This document shows positions 26,421 through 35,274 of a DNA stretch of 64,000 bases, piece by piece (position 1 is the stretch's first letter; each line of letters begins with the position of its first letter). The stretch comes from Candidatus Lachnocurva vaginae (GTDB lineage Bacteria > Bacillota > Clostridia > Lachnospirales > Lachnospiraceae). A program made the translations under genes and the position numbers. The DNA lies in assembly GCA_011082265.1 (NCBI GenBank), contig CP049781.1:1488001-1552000 (forward strand), given 5' to 3'. Below the pieces are notes generated by a model, which did not search any database, had not been told where the DNA came from, and saw only the letters and a program-made list of their open reading frames with translations.

Positions 26421-26945
26421 TTAATCAACCGAAACCACTCCTATATATGGAAGATTTCTGTACTTCTGAGCATAATCAAGTCCGTATCCTACTACAAATT
26501 TATCCGGTATCGTAAATCCTAAATAAGAAACTTTTACTTCAACCTCTCTTCTTTCCGGTTTATCAAGCATTACGCAAAACTTTACAGAGCGTGCTTTTTT
26601 ATCTTTAAAATATTTTTCCAAAAAATGAAGCGTATTTCCGCTGTCAATTATATCTTCTACAACTAAAACATCCTGGCCTTCAGGGTCTAAATCGAGTTCA
26701 TGAGTAACCTTTACATTACCTGACGATACAGATTCTTCTGCATAACTTGAAGTTGACATAAAATCAATTCTTACAGGGATAGTTATTCTTTTAGCAAGCT
26801 CCGTTGCGAAAAAAGCCGCACCCTTTAAAATACAAACAAGATGCAATGTTTTCCCTTCATAATCTTTACTGATTTGTTTACCGAGTTCCTTAATTCTTTT
26901 TTCAACATCTTCTTCCGAAATCATTACTTCAATTTCTTCACTCAT
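26421..26945 (-). CDS. hpt: Hypoxanthine phosphoribosyltransferase
   Basis: Salvages hypoxanthine and guanine to IMP and GMP using PRPP. 174 residues with the PRPP-binding motif VLVVEDIIDSGNT (about 93-105) and the flexible-loop region STSSYAE. The frame could begin at a TTG at 26948, but the adjacent ATG at 26945 lies 8-9 nt after AGGAG. The start overlaps the tilS stop by 8 bp (ATGAGTGA), so translation is likely coupled. Confidence 0.96.
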   Translation of the reverse strand: MSEEIEVMISEEDVEKRIKELGKQISKDYEGKTLHLVCILKGAAFFATELAKRITIPVRIDFMSTSSYAEESVSSGNVKVTHELDLDPEGQDVLVVEDIIDSGNTLHFLEKYFKDKKARSVKFCVMLDKPERREVEVKVSYLGFTIPDKFVVGYGLDYAQKYRNLPYIGVVSVD

Positions 26946-28350
26946 CAAAAATTCTCCTAACAGTAATTTTAAGTACAGTTTCTGTTTTTTCGGTAATTTT
27001 TACCGATTCACATATCCTATATCCGATTATGTAATTTACTCTTTTTTCTGAAGCTAGAAGTGGAATAGTATGTCTTTTAAATCTGTCCACTTTTTCATTC
27101 ACAAAATACTTTTTTAATGTTTGTGTATGTTTGTCCTTATCTATAAAAAAGTAATCGCCCTTTCTTCCTGTCCTAAGATATAAATTATGCTTAATAACAT
27201 CATAATCGAGATATTCAGTATATCTATTTTTATGAATAAAATCAATGTTTAGCACATTTAAACATTTAAGCTTTATTTCATATCCTAAATAATTAAGCGT
27301 TTCCTCTTCTCCTATTTTTAAAGGTTTTATCTTAATTTCTTCAGAAGTAGAACTTAATTCATCAATTTCTTTCTTCCTTTTTAGATAAATTTCATCATTT
27401 GTTTTTACAAGAATTAAATTTCCTGAAAGATTTATGCTTTTCCCATTTTCCTTTTCTATAAGCGACATTGCTGCATCAATTTGTTTCTTAGAAATGTCTT
27501 TTCCATGTGTTATTCCCTGTCTTAAAAAATTAAGAATTATATACTCCTGTATAATTTTATCTTCTTTCAAAAGAGCTTTTACATTAATCTTTTTATTCTT
27601 AATATTTTTTTCAATAAAAGCTATCGCCTTATTTGAAAAATACTCTTCTGCTTCACTTACTTTTTCTGCTGTATTTAAAATGTGATCAATCGCTTTATCA
27701 TTAATTTCAGTTAAAATTGGAAGAATTTTATGTCTTATTTTATTTCTATTAAATCTATCATCTTTATTTGTAGAATCTTCTTTATAGTCCTGACCTTTAT
27801 CTCTTAAATAATTAAGAATTTCATCTTTTGAAAGACATAAAAGAGGCCTTATGATATTATCCCTTTTTGCTTTCATCCCAGAAATTCCTCTAAGTCCTGT
27901 TCCTCTAATCAACTGAAGAAGAACTGTTTCAACATTATCTTCTTTATGATGAGCAACTGCAATATATACTTTCTTATTATCGTATAAAAGCTTTTTCTCT
28001 TTTTCTTTAAAAGCATTATATCGTAAATTTCTTGCCGCTTCTTCTTCACTCATTCCATGCTCTTTTTTATATGCTAAAGCATCTACGTGAACAATCTCAT
28101 AATCTATATTATATTTTTTTGCTAAATCTTTTGTAAATTCTGCATCCCGAATGCTTTCTTTACCTCTTATACCATGCTCTACATGAAAAAGTGTAATATT
28201 TATATTTAAAAAGCTTTTTAAAGCCAAAAAAATAAGTAAAAGAGCAACGGAATCGCTTCCTCCGGAAACTCCTAATATTACGTCAGAGCCTCTTTTTAAA
28301 TGTATATTGTTATTTATATACTTATAAACCTTTTCTTCTATATAATGCAT
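26938..28350 (-). CDS. tilS: tRNA(Ile)-lysidine synthetase
   Basis: Modifies the wobble cytidine of tRNA-Ile(CAU) to lysidine so that it reads AUA and is charged with isoleucine; essential in bacteria with this tRNA. 470 residues with the PP-loop SGGSDS at 29-34, the HVEHGIRG block and AHHKEDNVET; a C-terminal TilS_C substrate-binding domain ends the protein. GGAG is four bases before the ATG. The genes downstream (hpt, ftsH) keep the standard order. Confidence 0.96.
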   Translation of the reverse strand: MHYIEEKVYKYINNNIHLKRGSDVILGVSGGSDSVALLLIFLALKSFLNINITLFHVEHGIRGKESIRDAEFTKDLAKKYNIDYEIVHVDALAYKKEHGMSEEEAARNLRYNAFKEKEKKLLYDNKKVYIAVAHHKEDNVETVLLQLIRGTGLRGISGMKAKRDNIIRPLLCLSKDEILNYLRDKGQDYKEDSTNKDDRFNRNKIRHKILPILTEINDKAIDHILNTAEKVSEAEEYFSNKAIAFIEKNIKNKKINVKALLKEDKIIQEYIILNFLRQGITHGKDISKKQIDAAMSLIEKENGKSINLSGNLILVKTNDEIYLKRKKEIDELSSTSEEIKIKPLKIGEEETLNYLGYEIKLKCLNVLNIDFIHKNRYTEYLDYDVIKHNLYLRTGRKGDYFFIDKDKHTQTLKKYFVNEKVDRFKRHTIPLLASEKRVNYIIGYRICESVKITEKTETVLKITVRRIFDE

Positions 28351-28399
28351 TTTTCTCCACTTATGAAAAAATAAAGCCGAAACGAAAGTCGTTTCAACT

Positions 28400-28693
28400 T
28401 TAGTGTTTTTCTTTGAATATAATCCAATTTCCTTTTACCATAGAAAGATTCTTTTCTGCACTAATCGCAAAAAAGTCATCTTCTTTTGTATATTTTTCAT
28501 ACTTAATAAGTTCTTTATTCTCTTTTAAAAGCCTTTTCTTTTCTTTTAAAAGTCTTGCTTTCTCATTTTGAGCTGACTGATTCTTCTTATATAAACGTCC
28601 CATTTGAACAGATAGAACTGTAACAATGAATAACACAATTATTATTAAATATATCCTTTGTCCCTTTTTTAGCTTTCCTCTATTAGAAGACAT
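28400..28693 (-). CDS. divIC: DivIC/FtsB-like septum formation initiator
   Basis: Ninety-seven residues: a basic cytoplasmic tail, one transmembrane helix (about 15-32), then a leucine- and lysine-rich coiled coil (about 36-65) and a short external C-terminus. This is the shape of DivIC/FtsB, which joins FtsL and DivIB in the division complex. The frame reaches a TTG at 28705, but GGAG lies 6 nt before the ATG at 28693. It lies between rqcP and tilS, as in other Firmicutes. Confidence 0.85.
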   Translation of the reverse strand: MSSNRGKLKKGQRIYLIIIVLFIVTVLSVQMGRLYKKNQSAQNEKARLLKEKKRLLKENKELIKYEKYTKEDDFFAISAEKNLSMVKGNWIIFKEKH

Positions 28694-28707
28694 TATATAC
28701 TCCAACT

Positions 28708-28947
28708 CTACAAATATTTATATAGGCTTTCAGCCTCATCTTTTTTAACTATTTCCGGTGTTTTTAGCACTTCAGCCTTAACTATTTTATTTCCGAATTC
28801 AATTTCTATTATATCACCGACTTTTACATTAAAAGATGGCTTTACTACTTTATCATTTACTTTTATTCTTCCATTAGTAGCTGCATCATTTGCAACAGTC
28901 CTTCTTTTTATAAGTCTGCTTAATTTTAAATATTTATCCAGTCGCAT
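28708..28947 (-). CDS. rqcP: S4-domain RNA-binding protein RqcP (YabO)
   Basis: Seventy-nine residues made almost entirely of an S4 RNA-binding fold (MRLDKYLKLSRLIKRRTVAN, then GRIKVNDKVVKPSFNVKVGD). RqcP/YabO binds stalled 50S subunits and works with RqcH in adding alanine tails during ribosome quality control. In spore formers yabP and yabQ follow it; here divIC comes directly, with about 14 bp between. Confidence 0.93.
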   Translation of the reverse strand: MRLDKYLKLSRLIKRRTVANDAATNGRIKVNDKVVKPSFNVKVGDIIEIEFGNKIVKAEVLKTPEIVKKDEAESLYKYL

Positions 28948-29035
28948 AATATCCCTTTTTTATTTTTATTTACTTACATTTTTTGCTTTTTGCTTTGGCA
29001 TCTTAACTTAAGTAATCTTATTTTTTATATTCGCT

Positions 29036-29070
29036 TAAAAAAGAGGCTCAAAACAAAAGTCCTGAGCCTC
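29036..29070 (-). terminator. Terminator after the HU gene
   Basis: GAGGCTCA and TGAGCCTC pair around a 12-nt loop and on the minus strand are followed by TTTTTT. It stands about 22 nt beyond the HU stop codon and probably insulates HU from rqcP. Confidence 0.9.
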
Positions 29071-29091
29071 CTACTCTTAATTCGCAAATAA

Positions 29092-29367
29092 TTATTTATT
29101 TACAACTTCCTTTAAAGCTTTTCCGGCTTTGAATTTAGGTGCTTTAGATGCAGGAATTGTCATCTCTTTACCTGTCTGAGGGTTTCTTCCTGTTCTTGCA
29201 GCTCTTTCTGCTACTTCAAATGTTCCGAAGCCTACAAGTTGAATCTTTTCACCCTTTGAAAGCTCTTCTGCAACAACTTCTGTGAAAGCTTTTAATGTAG
29301 CTTCTGTATCTTTCTTTGAAAGCTCTGTCTTTGTTGCTATTGCTGAAACTAATTCTGTTTTATTCAT
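29092..29367 (-). CDS. hup: DNA-binding protein HU
   Basis: Ninety-one residues of the HU/IHF nucleoid protein family: MNKTELVSAIA helix, VGFGTFEV, and the beta-arm with GRNPQTGKEM and IPASKAPKFKAGKALK. It bends and compacts DNA as a dimer. AGAGGAGG gives a very strong ribosome binding site. It has its own strong promoter and a terminator, as expected for an abundant protein. Confidence 0.97.
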   Translation of the reverse strand: MNKTELVSAIATKTELSKKDTEATLKAFTEVVAEELSKGEKIQLVGFGTFEVAERAARTGRNPQTGKEMTIPASKAPKFKAGKALKEVVNK

Positions 29368-29434
29368 TTTAAATTCCTCCTCTGGAAAAAATATTCTACC
29401 CCGTTTTTTCTATTTAGGGAATAATCTGTTTTAA

Positions 29435-29463
29435 TTTATAATAGTTTTGTTGACCTTTGTCAA
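29435..29463 (-). promoter_or_regulatory. SigA-type promoter of the HU gene
   Basis: On the minus strand a consensus -35 TTGACA (29458-29463) is separated by 17 bp from a -10 TATAAA (29435-29440), about 70 bp before the HU start. This is among the best promoter matches in the window. Confidence 0.8.
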
Positions 29464-29609
29464 GAAAAAAGCCTATTTTATAGGGATTTATGAATTTTTA
29501 ACAATTTTTTTGATACTTTATAACAATTTTTTCTTAACATTTTTGTTATAAATTATTATTGCTTTTTTCGATTCATATTATTTCTTTCTATTCGTTGATA
29601 ATATTTTTC

Positions 29610-30896
29610 TTATTTCTTTCCCAAAATATCTTTCAAAGTACTTTGAAGAGTCTGTATATAGTCCTTGTCAGGAATGCTTCTTATATTTTTACTCCTCTTA
29701 TTATTTCTAATTTTATCTCTATTATGTTTATTTATATTCTTATTTTTATCTCCCATTTTTTCTATATCTTCATTATCTTCAGTTTTATCTTCTCTTGTTT
29801 TTCTTACGTTTCTTCTATTTCCATTATTCTGATTACTCTGATTACTCTGATTTTCAGTATTTTTCTTATCTTTTTCATCCGATAAATCAAGAATTATTTC
29901 TGCCGAAGGAGAATTGACATACAAAGTTCTCTCCCACGGATTATACCCGTCCGCAAGGACTTTTAAGCTATGTTTTCCATACTTAGCACTTATAGGTGTA
30001 TCCTTTGTGACTTCCGTATTATCAAGAAGAATTTTCGCATTATCTACGCCTATTCTGAAAATAATAGATGCACTCTTAGGTCCTTCTCCTTTAAGCTCAT
30101 TTAAATCCATAACGACAATATTTCCTCTGGTAACTGTTACCTTTTTTGTGCCGCCATATCCATTATTTGCAACTGTAACATTATATTCTCCTTCTGGGAC
30201 TTCAATCTTCATACCCTCTTCAGAGATTTTCGTAAATATAGTATTTCCTATAGATATCATACTATCCATAAATAAATCAGTGTTAACAAGCTCAATTGTT
30301 CCATGACCAGTTGTAATAGCTATACTTATGATTTTCTTATTAATTCCTACTATCCTAAGTTCATCTCCTTCACCTATATCGGCTATTGAAGAGTAGTTGT
30401 TGTTTGAAAAAACAGGAGTATTATCATCAAGGTCATACTTTTCTTTCCCTATGCTCATAACTCCATCCTCTGAAGAGATTACATACTTTTTAATATTTGA
30501 AAGTTCCCACACTTTATCGGATAAAGAAACTTTTTTTAGTGCTACTCCTTCTTTATTTTCTTCAATTGTGACAACCCGTCCAGGAGTGAACTTATCCCAA
30601 CTTGATATCTCTTTATATTTATTTTCAAATCTTGTAGTAAGAGAAAATTTTCTTCGTAAAATTCTCTTATCTCCTGAAAGCTCTTCAAGAGTTATCTTTT
30701 CTTCATCAAGATCAAGTTCACGTATTAAATAAAGCTTTTTATCCTTATCAATGGTTTTTGTTGTATCTTTTTCTGGCTGTCTTAAGGCTCCTTCCAAATC
30801 ATTACCTTTTTTCTTACATCCTGAAATATTAAAAGCAAAAATGAATATGAAAAGGATTAAAAATAACTTCAGATATTTTTTATTAGTTTTCTTCAT
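29610..30896 (-). CDS. PEGA-domain lipoprotein
   Basis: 428 residues. A lipoprotein signal peptide ends at a lipobox (NISGC, lipidated Cys27). A beta-rich middle follows, and two PEGA-like domains lie near residues 225-270 (VPEGEYNVTVANNGYG) and 285-340 (YGKHSLKVLADGYNPW). The C-terminus is a lysine/arginine/asparagine-rich tail of about 80 residues, perhaps for wall contact. PEGA domains are common in surface proteins and the function is unknown. Its start overlaps the end of cca by 14 bp. Confidence 0.82.
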   Translation of the reverse strand: MKKTNKKYLKLFLILFIFIFAFNISGCKKKGNDLEGALRQPEKDTTKTIDKDKKLYLIRELDLDEEKITLEELSGDKRILRRKFSLTTRFENKYKEISSWDKFTPGRVVTIEENKEGVALKKVSLSDKVWELSNIKKYVISSEDGVMSIGKEKYDLDDNTPVFSNNNYSSIADIGEGDELRIVGINKKIISIAITTGHGTIELVNTDLFMDSMISIGNTIFTKISEEGMKIEVPEGEYNVTVANNGYGGTKKVTVTRGNIVVMDLNELKGEGPKSASIIFRIGVDNAKILLDNTEVTKDTPISAKYGKHSLKVLADGYNPWERTLYVNSPSAEIILDLSDEKDKKNTENQSNQSNQNNGNRRNVRKTREDKTEDNEDIEKMGDKNKNINKHNRDKIRNNKRSKNIRSIPDKDYIQTLQSTLKDILGKK

Positions 30897-32229
30897 TCAT
30901 ATCACCATAAATTCTTTTTGCTTCTTTTATAAGCAAATCCTTTTTATTTATTGTAGGATCGTCTATAGCCTCATTTATAAGGGCATTTAAAACCCTTCCC
31001 ATATCTTTTCCTTCATGTATACCGATTTGTTTTAAATCGTCTCCCCCTATAGAAAGATCTTTTATAAATAAAGGATCTTTATCCTCACATATTTCTTCAT
31101 ACATTTTTTTTACTTCGGAAAGCCTTTTCAACTTTTCTTCCCTTTTATAGTCACTTTGAGCTTCTATATCAGCTTTGTTTAAAGAAAAAATATCGGGATA
31201 AATAAAAAGTCCTGTCTTAGACATTATTCTTCTAAATTCCGCCTTATTCTTCGGCCTTATATAATGATATTTAACCAAAGTCGTAACCTTTTTTATAGTA
31301 TCATTATCAAACTTAAGTCTTCTCATTATTTTTTTAGCAATACATGCTCCTTTTTCTTCATGTCCTTTAAAATGGTCAATTCCATTTTTATCTGTAGTTT
31401 TTACATAAGGCTTTCCTATGTCGTGAAAAAGGGCCGCAAGTCTTAAAACCTTTGTATTTGCAATGCTTTTTAGTGCATGAATAGTATGCTCCGCTGCAGA
31501 ATATACATGATGAGGGGAATTCTGCTCAGTATTTATCATATCATCCCATTCCGGAAAAAATATCTGTAAGAGTCCCAAATCATGCAATTCTTTTAACTTT
31601 TCGGGATGATTTGAAATTAAAATATTTACAAATTCTTCCCTTATTCTTTCCATACTAATTTTGGATAAAGTCGGTGCCAAACTTTTAACAGCATTTTTAG
31701 TATTTTCTTCGATAGAAAAATCGAATCTTGCACTAAACCTTATCGCTCTCAGCATACGAAGTGCATCTTCTTTGAATCTTTCGTACGGATTTCCTACACA
31801 CTTTATAATTTTATTTTTTAAATCCAAAAATCCGTCATATTCATCAATAAGTCCGCTTTTTTCATTATATGCCATCGCATTTATCGTAAAATCACGTCTT
31901 AATAAATCTTCCTTTAAATTACTCGTATATGAAACCTTATTAGGATGTCTTGCGTCCAGATATTCTCCGTCAATTCTATAAGTTGTAACCTCATAAGGTT
32001 TTTTATCTATAACAACACTTACCGTACCATGCTTTATGCCCGTATCAACAGTATGATCAAAAATCTCTTTTATATATGGCGGTTTTGCATTAGTAGTTAT
32101 ATCCCAATCTTTAGGCGTAATGCCGAGAATTGAGTCCCTAACACAGCCTCCTACGATATATGCTTCATATCCATTTTGTTCCAAAATGTCAATTATTGAT
32201 TTTACATTTAAGGGAATTTCTATTTTCAT
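30883..32229 (-). CDS. cca: CCA-adding tRNA nucleotidyltransferase with HD domain
   Basis: Adds or repairs the 3' CCA of tRNAs. 448 residues: nucleotidyltransferase head with GGCVRD (27-32) and the metal-binding DWD (Asp41, Asp43), the neck region with RFKEDALRMLRAIRF, and an HD domain containing LFHDIGK. Both tRNA genes in this window lack an encoded CCA, so the enzyme is needed. Its ATG shares one base with the proS stop (TAATG), and its end overlaps the lipoprotein start. Confidence 0.95.
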   Translation of the reverse strand: MKIEIPLNVKSIIDILEQNGYEAYIVGGCVRDSILGITPKDWDITTNAKPPYIKEIFDHTVDTGIKHGTVSVVIDKKPYEVTTYRIDGEYLDARHPNKVSYTSNLKEDLLRRDFTINAMAYNEKSGLIDEYDGFLDLKNKIIKCVGNPYERFKEDALRMLRAIRFSARFDFSIEENTKNAVKSLAPTLSKISMERIREEFVNILISNHPEKLKELHDLGLLQIFFPEWDDMINTEQNSPHHVYSAAEHTIHALKSIANTKVLRLAALFHDIGKPYVKTTDKNGIDHFKGHEEKGACIAKKIMRRLKFDNDTIKKVTTLVKYHYIRPKNKAEFRRIMSKTGLFIYPDIFSLNKADIEAQSDYKREEKLKRLSEVKKMYEEICEDKDPLFIKDLSIGGDDLKQIGIHEGKDMGRVLNALINEAIDDPTINKKDLLIKEAKRIYGDMNEEN

Positions 32230-33668
32230 TAATACGCTTTACCCCAAAATACCATGTGCTTTGCCTCTTTTCCGCAACATATACATTTATCCGATATATT
32301 CTCTTCATCAAATGGAATACATCTGCTTGTAGCACCGGTTTCTTCTTTTATCTTATCTTCGCATTCAACATTTCCACACCACATAGCTCTTATGAATCCC
32401 GGATTCTTTTCAAGTATTTCCTTAAATTCATCATAAGTTTTTGCATCATTTATATGAGCTTCTAAATGCTTCTTTGCTTTTATAAACATATCATCCTGTA
32501 TTTTTTTAAGAAGATTTTTTGCTGTACTTTCCATTTCTGAAAGCTTTACTATTGTCTTTTCTCTTGTATCCCTTCTTACAAATACACATTGGTTCTTTTC
32601 TAAATCCTTAGGTCCTATTTCTATTCTAAGTGGTATTCCTTGAATTTCAGCCTCTGCGAATTTGTATCCCGGACTTTTATCTGTTAAATCAATCTTTGCT
32701 CTTATATCACTATCTTTTAATATTTTTAAAATTTTAGCAGCTTCTTCTTTAATTCCGTCCTTAGTCTGCTGAATAGGAACTACCATAACCTCTGTAGGTG
32801 CTATTCTGGGAGGAAGAACAAGTCCCGAATCATCTCCATGCACCATAATTATAGCTCCTATAAGTCTTGTTGAAATCCCCCACGATGTTTCATGAACATA
32901 TTGAAGCTTATTATTTTTATCTGAATATTGTATATCGAAAGCTTTTGCAAAACCATCACCGAAGTTGTGGCTTGTCCCTGATTGAAGAGCTTTTCCGTCA
33001 TGCATAAGAGCTTCTATCGTATAAGTTGACTTTGCTCCTGCAAATTTTTCTTTATCAGTCTTTTGACCTTTTATCATAGGAATTGCCAAATATTTTTCGC
33101 AGAAATCTGCATATATATTAAGCATCAGCTTAGTTCTCTCTTCTGCTTCTTCTTCAGTTGCATGAACTGTATGCCCTTCTTGCCATAAGAATTCTGACGA
33201 ACGAAGGAAAGGCCTTGTAGTTTTTTCCCATCTTACGACAGAGCACCACTGATTATAAACCTTAGGTAAATCTCTATATGAGGAAACGATTTTACTATAT
33301 AAATCGCAAAATAAAGTCTCTGATGTAGGGCGAATGCAAAGCTTTTCCGTAAGCTCATTTTCTCCGCCTTTAGTTACCCATGCAACTTCTGGTGCAAATC
33401 CCTCTACATGATCTTTTTCTTTTTCCAAAAGACTTTCCGGAATAAGAAGAGGCATATATACATTTTCAACACCATTTTCTTTAAAAATCTTATCCATATT
33501 TTTTTGGATATTTTCCCAAATAGCATATCCATTCGGCTTAAAGATCATAAATCCTTTAACTGCCGAATAGTCCATAAGCTGTGCTTTTTTTACAACGTCT
33601 GTGTACCACTGTGCAAAGTCTTCATTCATTGAAGTTATCTGCTCTACAAGTTTTTTATTGTCTGCCAT
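32229..33668 (-). CDS. proS: Prolyl-tRNA synthetase, eukaryote/archaea-like type
   Basis: Charges tRNA-Pro. 479 residues with class II motifs (IRPTSETLF, the motif-2 region KTTRPFLRSSEFLWQEGHT and late GDDSGLVLPP), an anticodon-binding domain, and a C-terminal zinc-binding extension (CGNVEC, CICCG). It lacks the YbaK-like editing insertion of the bacterial form, so it belongs to the shorter type also found in many Firmicutes. GGAG lies before the ATG. It overlaps cca by one base. Confidence 0.96.
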   Translation of the reverse strand: MADNKKLVEQITSMNEDFAQWYTDVVKKAQLMDYSAVKGFMIFKPNGYAIWENIQKNMDKIFKENGVENVYMPLLIPESLLEKEKDHVEGFAPEVAWVTKGGENELTEKLCIRPTSETLFCDLYSKIVSSYRDLPKVYNQWCSVVRWEKTTRPFLRSSEFLWQEGHTVHATEEEAEERTKLMLNIYADFCEKYLAIPMIKGQKTDKEKFAGAKSTYTIEALMHDGKALQSGTSHNFGDGFAKAFDIQYSDKNNKLQYVHETSWGISTRLIGAIIMVHGDDSGLVLPPRIAPTEVMVVPIQQTKDGIKEEAAKILKILKDSDIRAKIDLTDKSPGYKFAEAEIQGIPLRIEIGPKDLEKNQCVFVRRDTREKTIVKLSEMESTAKNLLKKIQDDMFIKAKKHLEAHINDAKTYDEFKEILEKNPGFIRAMWCGNVECEDKIKEETGATSRCIPFDEENISDKCICCGKEAKHMVFWGKAY

Positions 33669-33671
33669 CTT

Positions 33672-34505
33672 TTACTCCTTTAAATCTTTATCTTTTATAG
33701 CATTAAATTCTAAAAATTTTTTTCCTTTAGGTGTTATAGAAAAAGTCATTTTTTTATTTGTCTTAGGATGGATAAATATAAGCTTATAAGCACATAGAGA
33801 AAGCTCTTTATCTCCTAAAGGTTCATTCTCCTTTTTAGCTTCCTTCCCTTTTAAATTTTCAAAAGCTTCTTTAGAAATGCCATATTTTCTATCACCTAAA
33901 ATTGGCATATTATGATATGCTAGTTGACATCTTATCTGATGAAATCTTCCTGTAAGAAGTTCTATATCAAGAAGAGAAACCCCTTCCTTTTCTTCTTCGA
34001 TAAAAGCTTTAAGTGACGCTCTTTTTGCATTTTTGTACTTATCTTTATCAACAATTTTAGCTCTTTTATTATTTTTATCCTTAATAATATAATCTATAAA
34101 ATTATATATTTTTACATTTTTACCTAATTTTTTCCCATTTATTTCTTTAATTTTTTCTATGTTTTGCTCCGCTTCATCACTGCAAATATTTGCAATATTA
34201 TCATAAAAACCTACTTCATGATTGTAATGAACGACTGCATAATAAAATTTTCTTATTTTTCTTTCTTTAAGCTCATTACTTAAAAAAGCTGCTGCATTTT
34301 TATTTTTGGCAATAAGTATAAGCCCTTCAACCGGCTTATCCAGTCGATTTATAAGTGCAACATATCCCGCTTCTTTTTTCCCTATTCTGTAATTTCTTAC
34401 AAAGCTTACAACATCTTCCTCTAAAAAGTTTGCTGTCTGTGCTGCAACTCCACGGGGCTTATACAAAATCAAAATATCTTCATCTTCAAAAATTATATCT
34501 GTCAT
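33672..34505 (-). CDS. RluA-family RNA pseudouridine synthase
   Basis: 277 residues of the RluA/RluD pseudouridine synthase fold: YKPRGV, the catalytic block NRLDKPVEG (Asp56) and the late LLTGRFHQIR and LGDRKYG blocks. The usual HRLD reads NRLD, but the catalytic aspartate is kept. A polar lysine-rich insert lies at about 105-150. The RNA target is unknown. No clear Shine-Dalgarno sequence precedes the ATG. It lies three bases before proS and may be in the same transcript. Confidence 0.88.
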   Translation of the reverse strand: MTDIIFEDEDILILYKPRGVAAQTANFLEEDVVSFVRNYRIGKKEAGYVALINRLDKPVEGLILIAKNKNAAAFLSNELKERKIRKFYYAVVHYNHEVGFYDNIANICSDEAEQNIEKIKEINGKKLGKNVKIYNFIDYIIKDKNNKRAKIVDKDKYKNAKRASLKAFIEEEKEGVSLLDIELLTGRFHQIRCQLAYHNMPILGDRKYGISKEAFENLKGKEAKKENEPLGDKELSLCAYKLIFIHPKTNKKMTFSITPKGKKFLEFNAIKDKDLKE

Positions 34506-34584
34506 AAATATTGTTATTTATATTTTCAATTTAATATCAATAATATCTAAAATAAATATTTTCTTTAAGCTAACATCTTTTTTA

Positions 34585-35274
34585 TCAAACTTTAAATCTA
34601 TATCCTACTCCCCAAATCGTTTCTATATATTGAGGATTTGTTTTATCAACCTCTATCTTTTCTCTTATTTTCTTAATATGGACTGTTACTGTCGCTATAT
34701 CGCCTATAGAATCCATATTCCAAATCTTTCTAAAAAGTTCTTCTTTTGAAAAAACATGGTTGGGATTTTCCGCAAGAAATGTAAGAAGTTCAAACTCTTT
34801 AGTCGTAAGCTGCTTTTCATCTCCATCTACCCATACTCTTCTTGCAGCTTTATCAATCTTTAGAGAACGAATCGTTATGATATCACTTTTAACTGCATTA
34901 GTCTTTTTTAGTCTTTCATACCTTGATAAATGTGCTTTAACTCTTGCAACAAGCTCACTCGGAGAGAAAGGTTTTGTTATATAATCATCCGCTCCTAGAC
35001 CAAGTCCTCTTATTTTATCTATATCCTCCTTTTTTGCAGTTACCATAAGTATAGGAGTATCTTTTACTTTTCTTATTTTTTCACATATTTCAAAGCCGTC
35101 GGCTCCCGGCAGCATAATATCTAAAATAAACATATCGAAGTCTTCATCTATAGCTTTTTTTTGTCCGGCAATTCCATTACTTTCTATTTCTACTTCAAAT
35201 CCGCTTAATTCCAGATAATCCTTTTCTAAACTTGCTATAGCTTCTTCATCCTCTATTATCAATATCCTTGCCAT
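34585..35274 (-). CDS. OmpR/PhoB-type response regulator
   Basis: 229 residues: receiver domain (about 1-120) with EDEEAI, the phospho-accepting aspartate in FILDIMLPG, and the conserved Thr and Lys (VTAKK, KPFSP), then a winged-helix DNA-binding domain with TTKEFELLTFL and VTVHIKKIR. GGAGG lies 6 nt before the ATG at 35274; the longer open frame is not needed. Its start overlaps the 3' end of the kinase gene by 29 bp. The target genes are unknown. Confidence 0.94.
   Translation of the reverse strand: MARILIIEDEEAIASLEKDYLELSGFEVEIESNGIAGQKKAIDEDFDMFILDIMLPGADGFEICEKIRKVKDTPILMVTAKKEDIDKIRGLGLGADDYITKPFSPSELVARVKAHLSRYERLKKTNAVKSDIITIRSLKIDKAARRVWVDGDEKQLTTKEFELLTFLAENPNHVFSKEELFRKIWNMDSIGDIATVTVHIKKIREKIEVDKTNPQYIETIWGVGYRFKV

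Noticed and set aside
33669..33671. T-box leader upstream of proS
   Set aside because: Only three bases separate proS from the preceding gene, and no T-box motif (TGGNACCGCG-like) is seen.
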